Part shown: in pieces, positions 1 through 6,454 of the stretch
Layout of the letters: every line of letters begins with the position of its first letter
Numbering within the stretch: the stretch's first letter is position 1
NCBI GenBank assembly: GCA_001552515.1
Contig: BCRI01000075.1
Coordinates: 1 to 35,494, forward strand
Source of the DNA: Sphaerimonospora mesophila NBRC 14179 = JCM 3151
GTDB lineage: Bacteria; Actinomycetota; Actinomycetes; Streptosporangiales; Streptosporangiaceae
Direction of reading: 5' to 3'
Length of the DNA: 35,494 bases
Position numbers and translations under genes: made by a program
The notes under the pieces: model-generated
The model's input: only the letters and a program-made list of their open reading frames with translations
What the model was told of the DNA's origin: nothing
Databases searched by the model: none

Positions 1-493
1 TTGCGAGGCCGTCCAGGACACCGCCTGGAGCATCACCCGAGACGCCACCCCTAAAAGCGCCCGGAGCATCACCCGCGACACCATCTGAGGACCCACCGGA
101 AGAGACATCCGCAGTCTCCCGGACACGCCGAAGAGCATCGTGATCACGGTCATCGATGCGCGCTGGAGGAGCATCCGCCGTAGGAGCCGTACCGGCAAAG
201 GCGGCATCGACAGAGCCGGCCTCACCGGAGCCGCCATCCACCACTCGGCCCAGAGACACACCATCCAGAAGCGCGCGGTCGAGGGAAACGGCGGGAACGG
301 TGGCAAGCCAGTCAGGCCAGCCGGACCACGACGCGGAACCTTCCCGACCACCGGAGGAACGGGCGGCCGCACGCGCCGACGCCTCGGCCCGCACCGCAGC
401 CCACCACTCAGGACCCAGCAACGACCGCTCCCGGGAACGCGCAGGACCCGGATCGAACAATCCGAGCGGCTGGGTCAACTCTGCCGACTCCAC
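1..493 (-). CDS. Unidentified protein, N-terminal part (runs off the window edge)
   Basis: An uninterrupted minus-strand frame runs from a GTG at 493 to the window edge (164 codons, no stop). The GTG is preceded by a G-rich Shine-Dalgarno (AAGGGGGG, about 4 nt away). The protein starts VESAELTQPLGLFDPGPARS and is acidic and rich in Ala, Gly and Ser. From about residue 130 it has an imperfect repeat containing VAGDAPG and VSGDAPG, encoded by a repeated stretch at roughly 1-80. The start and composition recall the N-termini of actinobacterial DUF222/HNH-endonuclease proteins, but the diagnostic part would lie outside the window, so this is only a guess. The upstream 500-600 region is AT-richer and could hold its promoter. 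Confidence is good for coding, low for function. Confidence 0.6.
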   Translation of the reverse strand, partial: MESAELTQPLGLFDPGPARSRERSLLGPEWWAAVRAEASARAAARSSGGREGSASWSGWPDWLATVPAVSLDRALLDGVSLGRVVDGGSGEAGSVDAAFAGTAPTADAPPARIDDRDHDALRRVRETADVSSGGSSDGVAGDAPGAFRGGVSGDAPGGVLDGLA

Positions 494-693
494 GCGTCCC
501 CCCTTTCCGCGTCCATCATTTCGAAAGTCTGTCTGAATTCTCTCACGCGACCTCCGGAAATGACAACACCCTCTCGAAAGAATTCCAAAGTAAATATGAG
601 AATTAAATGACGCTTACCCCTAATGTCCGTGATGTCGGAAATGGAAGGAAGTGTTGCATTGAGTGGTAATGCGGAGTCGAGAACGCCGTACGT
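494..693. other. Intergenic region, AT-richer, probable promoter area of the gene at 1-493
   Basis: About 200 bases with no convincing gene. The 540-610 part is clearly richer in A and T than the rest of the window, which in a high-GC actinomycete usually marks a promoter. On the minus strand TTGTCA is followed 17 nt later by AGAGAA, a weak match to a vegetative promoter. No strong hairpin was seen. Confidence 0.3.
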
Positions 694-1089
694 CTAGGTG
701 GGGGTGGCGATCGAGACGAGAATCTGCAGGCCGTCCGGGGTGCGGGCGAAGGTGTCCCTGATGGGGATGGATGATGTGGCGCCGCCGGTGATGTGGATAG
801 AGAGGTGGTGTAGATGGAAAAGGCGCTTTGGATGGAAAGGTGTTTTGGGGGAGAAAGACAGCCGAGAGGAACCGCCGAAACCGACGGCTGGGTTGATGGT
901 CGGAGACGATGGGTTGGGATAGAGACCGACACCTCGACCGATACCTGTGCCGCTGGATTTGACCGGCCGGCGACGCACCGCGTCGGCCTCCACGTCTGCG
1001 CTATTCGTAGTCGGTAGCGCTGTTCAGGATGGCGGCGCCGTTGAGAACGGTAGAGCTGTAAAGGACAGCAGCGTTCGCCGGTGGTCCAT
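694..1089 (-). pseudogene. Possible broken small secreted-protein gene with an in-frame TGA at codon 22
   Basis: On the minus strand an ATG at 1089 has a good ribosome binding site (GGGGAG, 5 nt spacer) and reads MDHRRTLLSFTALPFSTAPP followed by S and then TGA at 1026-1024. The same frame continues open for another 109 codons to a TAG at 696-694. The last 40 codons (residues such as IHITGGATSSIPIRD and PDGLQILVSIATPT) have strong GC3 bias typical of real coding sequence. The first 21 residues look like the start of a signal peptide. Two readings fit: a gene inactivated by a premature stop, or a short upstream peptide plus an ORF starting at GTG 993. I recognise no family. The region has lower GC than its neighbours. 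Confidence 0.3.
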
Positions 1090-1101
1090 GGCAACTCCCC
1101 A

Positions 1102-1118
1102 ATATTTCACGGAAATAT
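1102..1118. promoter_or_regulatory. 17-bp perfect palindrome, operator or hairpin
   Basis: ATATTTC-ACG-GAAATAT is a perfect 7-bp inverted repeat with a 3-bp centre. It lies between the stop of the membrane-protein gene (1128) and the RBS of the doubtful ORF starting at 1089. A second imperfect dyad, GGACA-N6-TGTCC (1121-1136), overlaps the stop codon. AT-rich palindromes are rare in this background, so a protein-binding site is plausible. Confidence 0.4.
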
Positions 1119-1127
1119 CAGGACATG

Positions 1128-1652
1128 TCATTGTCCGAGGATGGCGGCTTTCTGGTCGGGACGTCGGGCCTGCGGGGTTTGGCGTACGGGCATCGCCACG
1201 TCGAAAGGCGTGGGCTTCTCGGACCGCAGACGGTTCAGGGTGAGGACGAGTGTCGTGCCCCACAGCAGGTGGCTTGCGACCGGAAGGGCGTGGCGGCTCA
1301 TCCGGATCTCGGCGGCGGGCGGCAGCGTGCCGATGGGCGGCATGAGTCCCTGGTGTCCGGCGTACCAGACGGCCAGGCCGTACGCCGCGCCGAGGGGCAC
1401 GGGGATCCGCTGGCCCGTGGACAGCAGGCCGAGCAGGGCGCCTGAGGCGGCGCCGAACACGAAATGAGAGATCGTTCCGAGCACGCCGTCGCCGGAGATA
1501 CGCCGGGGGCGGCCGGGGAGAGTGATCCCGGCGATCCGCTTGGGTGGTTGGGGCCCCAGCAGGCCCGCCCTGTCTCCGGCCATCGACATCGCGCTGTAAA
1601 CGGCGGTCGCGAGGCCACCGCCGATCGCGCCGTTCATCACGTTGCGCATCAT
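1128..1652 (-). CDS. Small integral membrane protein, DUF1440/DUF6789-like
   Basis: 174 residues from the ATG ATG at 1652. A TTG 21 nt upstream (1673) is in frame, but a GGGAAAAG sequence about 8 nt before 1652 favours the later start. The protein opens MMRNVMNGAIGGGLATAVYS, a Gly-rich first membrane segment, and contains two or three further hydrophobic stretches (around HFVFGAASGALLGLL, GAAYGLAVWYAG and HALPVASHLLWGTTLVLTL). This layout, with small residues in the first helix and a conserved-looking H-F-V-F-G-A stretch, resembles uncharacterised bacterial DUF1440/DUF6789 membrane proteins. The tail is hydrophilic and basic. Function is unknown. It follows the glycosyltransferase gene on the same strand after a gap of about 140 bp and may or may not be cotranscribed with it. 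Confidence 0.75.
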   Translation of the reverse strand: MMRNVMNGAIGGGLATAVYSAMSMAGDRAGLLGPQPPKRIAGITLPGRPRRISGDGVLGTISHFVFGAASGALLGLLSTGQRIPVPLGAAYGLAVWYAGHQGLMPPIGTLPPAAEIRMSRHALPVASHLLWGTTLVLTLNRLRSEKPTPFDVAMPVRQTPQARRPDQKAAILGQ

Positions 1653-1793
1653 GATGGTGGCTTTTCCCGTCAAGACCCGGTTCGAGTGCCCAAGCGTGCT
1701 CCGTTCTCGGTAAACGTTCTCGATGTCGTTCCTGGCAGCACCCTCCCGGCTGTTCTCCGGGCTGTTTCCGGTGCCGTCCTCCCGGGCGGTGCC

Positions 1794-2762
1794 TCAGCTT
1801 CCCGCGGCCCTGTCGGGGACGATCTCGCCGAGCAGCCGCTCCCAGTCGGCGAGGAACCGGCGCACGTCATATCGGGCCAGGGCGGCGGAGCGGGCGGCCT
1901 TGCCTGCCTGGGCGGCGAGCTCGGGGTCCGTCGCGAACGTCTCCAGGGCGCGAACGAGGGTCGGCAGCTTCGTCGAGATCACCCCCGCCTCCGGGGGCAC
2001 CGCCTCGACGGCCTCCGTGGTGGCCATCGCGACGACGGGCATGCCGAGCATCATGGCCTCGATGAGCGACAGGCCGAGCGACGTCCAGCGGTAGGGGTGC
2101 AGGTAGACCCGCCTGCGGGCGAGTTCGGCGTGCATCTCGCGCTGCGGCAGGTCCTCGAATGCCGCCATGTCATCGGCCAGGCCGAGCGTGGCCGGCAGTC
2201 CGGTGACCTTCATCCCGAACACGTCCAGGGGAGCGGCTGCGGCGAACGTCGGCAGCAGGTCGGTGCCCGCCACCCGCCATCGCCGGACCGGTTCGTTCAC
2301 CACGACACCGGCCCGCGCGAGCTCTCCGGTGTAGAGATGGCCGGGATCGACCACGCCATGCTCGATCACGTGGGTCGGCGCGCGGCCGGAGTCCCAGAAC
2401 AGGTCGTTGAAATGGGTCACGTGGACCAGCGGGATGTCGGCCCGGTCCGCCAGTGGGTGTCGTGTCTTCGGGACGTCGCCCGCCGGCGTGTTGTGCTCGA
2501 CATAGACGCCCGGTACGTCCCGCCCCAGCCACTCCCCGGCGAGTTCGATCTCGTGGGGTCGCTGGTAGACGACGAGATCCACATGTTCGGCCGCCAGCCG
2601 ATCGTACGGAACCTCGTGCACGTTGTCCGGCCACGGATAGGTCCGCGCCCGCCCTCGTCCGTCCGGGCCCCTGTCGGGGGTGAGCGGCACGAGGTAGTCG
2701 TGGCCCCCCTGCACGAACGACGTGGTCCACGAGCCGTGGACATGCCACACCATGATTCTCAT
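1794..2762 (-). CDS. GT4-family glycosyltransferase (heptose/glycan locus)
   Basis: 322 residues starting MRIMVWHVHGSWTTSFVQGG, a GT-B N-terminal strand followed by a Gly-containing loop. The C-terminal half carries the nucleotide-sugar binding region HPYRWTSLGLSLIEAMMLGM with the second Glu of the GT4 EX7E motif; the first Glu position is not obvious, a deviation from the classic motif. At 322 residues it is shorter than typical GT4 enzymes (360-420). The start is 37 bp downstream of the phosphatase stop, on the same strand, so the two are probably cotranscribed and divergent from the large heptose operon. It likely adds a sugar, perhaps a heptose or hexose, to the glycan built by this locus. 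Donor and acceptor cannot be read from the sequence. Confidence 0.85.
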   Translation of the reverse strand: MRIMVWHVHGSWTTSFVQGGHDYLVPLTPDRGPDGRGRARTYPWPDNVHEVPYDRLAAEHVDLVVYQRPHEIELAGEWLGRDVPGVYVEHNTPAGDVPKTRHPLADRADIPLVHVTHFNDLFWDSGRAPTHVIEHGVVDPGHLYTGELARAGVVVNEPVRRWRVAGTDLLPTFAAAAPLDVFGMKVTGLPATLGLADDMAAFEDLPQREMHAELARRRVYLHPYRWTSLGLSLIEAMMLGMPVVAMATTEAVEAVPPEAGVISTKLPTLVRALETFATDPELAAQAGKAARSAALARYDVRRFLADWERLLGEIVPDRAAGS

Positions 2763-2799
2763 AGGATCTTCGCTCCCCGTCCATCGATCCTGCCGGTAT

Positions 2800-3351
2800 T
2801 CATACCGATGCTTCCCCGAGCAGCCTGTCCACGGCGGTGGTGAGGTCCGGGACGACCTCCGGCGCGGCGGCCACCTCGGCCGCCAGCGTCTGAGGGGTCG
2901 GCACGAGGATGGCCCGAGCTCCCGCGGCCAGGGCCGCCGCTACGTCCCGTCCGATGTCGCCGACGACCACGCAGTCTCCCGGGCCGACCCCGAGGATCTC
3001 CGCCGCCCGCAGCACCAGCCCGGGGGCGGGTTTGCGGCATTCGCAGCCGTCGTCGTCATCGTGCGGGCACACGGCCCACACGTCGAACGGGCCGAGCAAC
3101 TCCTCGACGCGGGAGTTCACCTCGCCCAGCGCCACCGGGCTGATCAGCCCTCGCGCGACCCCGGACTGGTTGCTGACCACCCCGATCGGCACCCCCGCCC
3201 GGCGCAGCCGGTCGAGTGCCGCTCGTGCCCCCGGCACCGGCTCCACCCGATCCGGATCGGAGTTGTACGGAACATCGTGGATGAGCGTCCCGTCGCGATC
3301 GAACAGCACGGCGGCCGGCAGCGAGGCGGGCCGGTCGATTCGATGAGCCAA
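2800..3351 (-). CDS. gmhB: HAD-IIIA phosphatase, D-glycero-D-manno-heptose-1,7-bisphosphate 7-phosphatase-like
   Basis: 183 residues, the usual size for GmhB. The HAD nucleophile motif is AVLFDRDGTLIHDVPYN (DxD near residue 18). Motif II is VVSNQSGVARG. The GmhB zinc loop is visible as CPHDDDDGCECRKPAPG, and motif IV is VVVGDIGRDVAAA. GmhB removes the 7-phosphate from heptose 1,7-bisphosphate after the HldE kinase step and before the nucleotidyl transfer. Its partners GmhA and HldE are encoded on the opposite strand a few kb away, so the pathway is complete in this locus. The start is a TTG preceded by GGGAGG with a 4-nt spacer. A histidinol- or mannose-type phosphatase of the same HAD subclass is a less likely alternative given this context. 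Confidence 0.88.
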   Translation of the reverse strand: MAHRIDRPASLPAAVLFDRDGTLIHDVPYNSDPDRVEPVPGARAALDRLRRAGVPIGVVSNQSGVARGLISPVALGEVNSRVEELLGPFDVWAVCPHDDDDGCECRKPAPGLVLRAAEILGVGPGDCVVVGDIGRDVAAALAAGARAILVPTPQTLAAEVAAAPEVVPDLTTAVDRLLGEASV

Positions 3352-3468
3352 GTCACCTCCCGGAGGACAACTCCCGGCTACCCGCGGGGTCAGGTGACAA
3401 ACCCGGCTGTTCGCTACGGAGAGTAGCAGTTCTTGAGCCTGAGCCCTTTGTACGGCGACTTCTCCGCA

Positions 3469-3489
3469 AAGCGGTGTTTAGAACCGCTT
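3469..3489. promoter_or_regulatory. Inverted repeat in the divergent heptose promoter region
   Basis: AAGCGGT and ACCGCTT form a perfect 7-bp inverted repeat around a 7-nt AT-rich centre (GTTTAGA). It lies in the 179-bp gap between gmhB (minus) and the plus-strand leader ORF, about 42 nt before the leader start. It could be an operator controlling the divergent units or a 5'-UTR hairpin. No clear -35/-10 pair was identified in this gap. Confidence 0.4.
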
Positions 3490-3530
3490 CTCTCGGTAAC
3501 CAGACACGCACCGCGCAACGGAGGTAACCG

Positions 3531-3584
3531 ATGCGATTCCTGGGTGAAATCAGTGCAGTCCTTCCCCCGAGGGGCCGCTCGTGA
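3531..3584 (+). CDS. 17-residue leader ORF translationally coupled to the GT9 gene
   Basis: ATG at 3531 follows an excellent Shine-Dalgarno (GGAGG, 6-nt spacer) and reads MRFLGEISAVLPPRGRS, then TGA at 3582-3584. The stop overlaps the GTG start of the glycosyltransferase in a GTGA arrangement identical to other couplings in this locus. The peptide contains two adjacent prolines (LPPRG), a type of motif that can slow ribosomes. Either it is a regulatory leader peptide that sets initiation at the GT9 start, or it is the remnant of a deleted gene. It is too short to judge by codon bias, so the call rests on the RBS and the precise overlap. Confidence 0.5.
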   Translation: MRFLGEISAVLPPRGRS

Positions 3585-4660
3585 TCGGGACGGTTCTCGT
3601 GGTCCGGCCCGACAACGCGGGCGACGTCCTGCTCGCAGGTCCGGCGGTTCGCGCCGTGGCCGCGAACGCTCGTCGGGTCGTCCTGCTCGCCGGGCCGCAC
3701 GGCCGGGCGGCCGCGGCGCTGCTGCCCGGGGTGGACCAGGTGCTGGAGTGGCGCACGCCGTGGATCGACCCCGGTGGTGTGCCGATGACCGGCCGGCACG
3801 CCAGCCGGCTGATCGACCAGGTGCGGCGGATCGCTCCGGACGTGGCGCTGATCCTCACCTCGTTCCACCAGTCGGCGCTGCCGATGGCGCTGCTGCTCCG
3901 GCTGGCCGGGACGCCGAGGATCGCGGCGATCAGCCCCGACTACCCGGGGTCCCTGCTCGACGTGCGGCACATCGTGGACGAGAGCGTGGACGTACCCGAG
4001 TCGGAACGGATGCTCGACCTCGCCCGGGCCGCCGGCTTCGAGCCGCCCCCCGGTGACGACGGGCGCCTCGCCGTACGGGAGCCCCTCCCGAACATGGAGC
4101 ATCTCACCGGCCCACCCGGCTATGTGGTGGTGCACCCGGGAACCAGCGTGCCGGCCCGGGCCTGGCCGCAGGAGCGGTGGGCCGAGGCCGTGCGTGAGCT
4201 CGCGGCCGCGGGTGAGCGGGTGATCATCACCGGTAGTCCCGGCGAGCGCGCGCTGACCGCACGCATCGCACGCGCCGCAGCCGACCCACACGCCCTGCCC
4301 CTCGTCCCACCCCTTGGGATGGATCTGGTCCTGGATCTGGGGGGTGCGACCACGTTCGCCGGGCTCGCCGGCGTGCTCGCGTCCGCCTCCGTGGCCGTCG
4401 TGGCCAACACCGGACCCGCCCACCTCGCCGCCGCGGTCCGTACCCCGGTGGTCAGCCTCTTCGCCCCCGTCGTCCCCGCGGCACGCTGGGCGCCGTACGG
4501 CGTACCGGTCGAGCTGCTGGGCGACCAGCGAGCGCCCTGCCGGGGAAGCAGGGCGCGTATCTGTCCCGTTCCCGGCCACCCGTGCCTCTCCTCGGTCCGT
4601 GGCGAACACATCGTCGAAGCGGTCCGCCGCCTAGCCGCAGTGAAGGAGAGCGTCCCATGA
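3581..4660 (+). CDS. GT9-family glycosyltransferase (heptosyltransferase-like)
   Basis: 359 residues with GT9/WaaC-F architecture: an N-terminal VVRPDNAGDVLLAGPAVRA (the usual R-x-D-x-x-GD-x-L-x-x-P loop), then C-terminal VVHPGTSVPARAWPQERW and VANTGPAHLAAAVRTPVVSL. These match the HPG and DTGxxHL donor-site motifs, although the Asp of DTG is Asn here. GT9 enzymes transfer ADP-heptose, and that donor would be made by the GmhA/HldE/GmhB enzymes encoded next door. The GTG start has GAGGGG upstream and overlaps the leader ORF stop. The stop overlaps the next ATG by 4 bp, so this is the first large gene of a coupled operon. Acceptor unknown. Confidence 0.88.
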   Translation: MIGTVLVVRPDNAGDVLLAGPAVRAVAANARRVVLLAGPHGRAAAALLPGVDQVLEWRTPWIDPGGVPMTGRHASRLIDQVRRIAPDVALILTSFHQSALPMALLLRLAGTPRIAAISPDYPGSLLDVRHIVDESVDVPESERMLDLARAAGFEPPPGDDGRLAVREPLPNMEHLTGPPGYVVVHPGTSVPARAWPQERWAEAVRELAAAGERVIITGSPGERALTARIARAAADPHALPLVPPLGMDLVLDLGGATTFAGLAGVLASASVAVVANTGPAHLAAAVRTPVVSLFAPVVPAARWAPYGVPVELLGDQRAPCRGSRARICPVPGHPCLSSVRGEHIVEAVRRLAAVKESVP

Positions 4661-5901
4661 GAATCGCCCTGGTTTCGGAACACGCCAGCCCGCTGGCCGC
4701 CATCGGCGGCGTCGACGCGGGCGGGCAGAACGTTCACGTCGCCGCGCTCGCCGTCGCCCTGGCCGAGCGGGGTCACGAGGTCACCGTGCACACCCGGCGC
4801 ACCGATGCCGGCCAGCCGGACACCGTGGTCATGGCTCCGGGCGTGACCGTCGACCACGTGCCGGCCGGGCCGCCCGAGCCGGTGCCCAAGGACGAGCTGC
4901 TGCCGTACATGCCGGCCTTCGCGGCGCATCTCGCGCGCAGGTGGGCCGTGGAACCGCCGGACGTGGCGCATGCGCACTTCTGGATGAGCGGTCTCGCGAC
5001 GCTGTCGGCGGCCGGACGCCTCGGCATCCCGGTCGTGCAGACTTTTCACGCTCTCGGCACCGTCAAACGGCGCTGGCAGGGCGATTCCGACACCAGCCCG
5101 CCGCGGCGTCCGGCCGCCGAGCGGCAGGTGGGCCGTCAGGCGACCGCGGTCATCGCCACGTGCGGCGACGAGGTCCGCGAGCTGGTCGCGATGGGCGTGC
5201 CGGACGAACGCATCTCGGTGGTGCCCTGCGGCGTGGACCTGGAGCTGTTCCGCCCGGACGGCCGGGGCACGCCGCGCGGTGAGGGGAATCGGCCGCGCGT
5301 GCTCAGCATCGGACGTCTGGTCCCGCGCAAGGGTGTGGACACGATCGTCCGTGCGATGCGCCAGGTGCCCGACGCCGAGCTCGTCATCGCCGGCGGTGAT
5401 CCGTACGACGACGAGGGGATCAGGTTGTCCGCGCTCGCCGAGGCGTACGGCCTGGCCGACCGGGTGCGACTGATCGGCAGCGTCGCCCGTGCCGATGTCC
5501 CCGCGCTGATGCGCTCCGCCGACGTGCTGGTCACCGTGCCCTGGTACGAGCCGTTCGGCATCGTGCCGGTCGAGGCGCTGGCCTGCGGGGTGCCCGTCGT
5601 GGCGTCCGCCGTCGGCGGTCACCTCGACACGGTGTCGGGATGCGGCCTGCTCGTGCCGCCGCGGCGGCCGCGTGCGCTGTCCCGGGTGCTGCGTGACGTG
5701 CTGGCCCGTCCCGATCTGCGCGCCGCCCTGTCGGCCGCCGGTCCGCGCCGTGCCCGCGCGCGGTACGGCTGGCCGAGGGTGGCCGCCCAGACCGAGGCCG
5801 TGTACAGGATCCTGATCGGTGAGCGGACCGGCCATCTCGGCGGTTCTCCCGCTCTCGGGAGTTCGCGGGGTCTCGGCCGACTCGCGGTGGCTGGAGGTTG
5901 A
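4657..5901 (+). CDS. GT4-family glycosyltransferase
   Basis: 414 residues from ATG 4657, which overlaps the preceding stop (ATGA) and sits after GGAGAG. The GT-B fold is evident: N-terminal MRIALVSEHASPLAAIGGVD with the GG loop followed by GGQNVHVAALA, the central VVPCGVDLELFRP, the donor domain LSIGRLVPRKGVDTIVRA, and a complete EX7E motif in YEPFGIVPVEALACGVPVV. The length is normal for the family and the pattern is close to MshA/sucrose-synthase-like GT4 enzymes. By context it works on the heptose-containing glycan rather than mycothiol. The tail beyond about residue 385 is a low-complexity Gly/Ser/Leu extension. A frame extending upstream to 4582 exists but overlaps the GT9 gene and lacks an RBS. 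Confidence 0.9.
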   Translation: MRIALVSEHASPLAAIGGVDAGGQNVHVAALAVALAERGHEVTVHTRRTDAGQPDTVVMAPGVTVDHVPAGPPEPVPKDELLPYMPAFAAHLARRWAVEPPDVAHAHFWMSGLATLSAAGRLGIPVVQTFHALGTVKRRWQGDSDTSPPRRPAAERQVGRQATAVIATCGDEVRELVAMGVPDERISVVPCGVDLELFRPDGRGTPRGEGNRPRVLSIGRLVPRKGVDTIVRAMRQVPDAELVIAGGDPYDDEGIRLSALAEAYGLADRVRLIGSVARADVPALMRSADVLVTVPWYEPFGIVPVEALACGVPVVASAVGGHLDTVSGCGLLVPPRRPRALSRVLRDVLARPDLRAALSAAGPRRARARYGWPRVAAQTEAVYRILIGERTGHLGGSPALGSSRGLGRLAVAGG

Positions 5902-5902
5902 G

Positions 5903-6454
5903 ATGCATCCTCATCTGGCCCGGCTGAGGACCGCCCTTATGGCGGTGGATCCGGACACGCCCAAGATCTACGCATGGGGGTGCAAGCTCGCCGGCGTGCT
6001 GATCGAGGGCGGGCGGCTGCTGGTCTGCGGCAACGGGGGATCGGCGGCGGAGGCCCAGCACCTCACGGCGGAGCTGGTGGGGCGCTATCGGGCCGACCGG
6101 CGGCCCTACGCCGCGATCCCGCTGCACGGCGACACCTCCGCCATCACCGCGATCGGGAACGACTTCGGGCCGGACGAGGTGTTCGCCCGGCAGGTGCACG
6201 CACACGGCAGGCCCGGAGACGTCCTGATGTGCCTGTCGACCAGCGGGACCAGCCGCAACGTGCTCGCCGCCGCCGACACGGCGCGCGGGTGCGGCCTCAC
6301 GACCTGGGCGCTGACCGGACCGGCGCCCAACCCGCTGGCGGAGCTGTGCGACGAGGCCATCGCCGTTCCCGCGTCCGACACGGCGACCGTCCAGGAGGTG
6401 CACCTGACCGTGATCCACATGCTCTGCGACGTGATCGAGAAGGCGTGCGCGTGA
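5903..6454 (+). CDS. gmhA: Sedoheptulose-7-phosphate isomerase (SIS domain)
   Basis: 183 residues beginning MHPHLARLRTALMAV at ATG 5903, one base after the previous stop, with GGAGG 5 nt upstream. This is a single SIS domain of the GmhA type: LLVCGNGGSAAEAQHLTAELVGRY carries the phosphate-binding GNGGS loop and the conserved Glu, LMCLSTSGTSRNVL is the second phosphate loop, and QEVHLTVIHML holds the conserved catalytic His. GmhA converts sedoheptulose 7-phosphate to D-glycero-D-manno-heptose 7-phosphate, the first step of ADP-heptose synthesis. The next gene overlaps by 4 bp (GTGA). An in-frame extension to 5819 overlaps the glycosyltransferase and is rejected. Confidence 0.93.
   Translation: MHPHLARLRTALMAVDPDTPKIYAWGCKLAGVLIEGGRLLVCGNGGSAAEAQHLTAELVGRYRADRRPYAAIPLHGDTSAITAIGNDFGPDEVFARQVHAHGRPGDVLMCLSTSGTSRNVLAAADTARGCGLTTWALTGPAPNPLAELCDEAIAVPASDTATVQEVHLTVIHMLCDVIEKACA

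Noticed and set aside
4120-5835. 571-codon open frame on the minus strand across the GT9 and GT4 genes
   Set aside because: Composition (Arg, His, Gly and Pro rich without hydrophobic pattern) is typical of an antisense shadow in high-GC DNA, and the plus-strand genes have clear family motifs.
5974-6450. N-terminal extension of HldE
   Set aside because: It overlaps gmhA in another frame; GTG 6451 gives the GTGA coupling and the kinase domain begins soon after.
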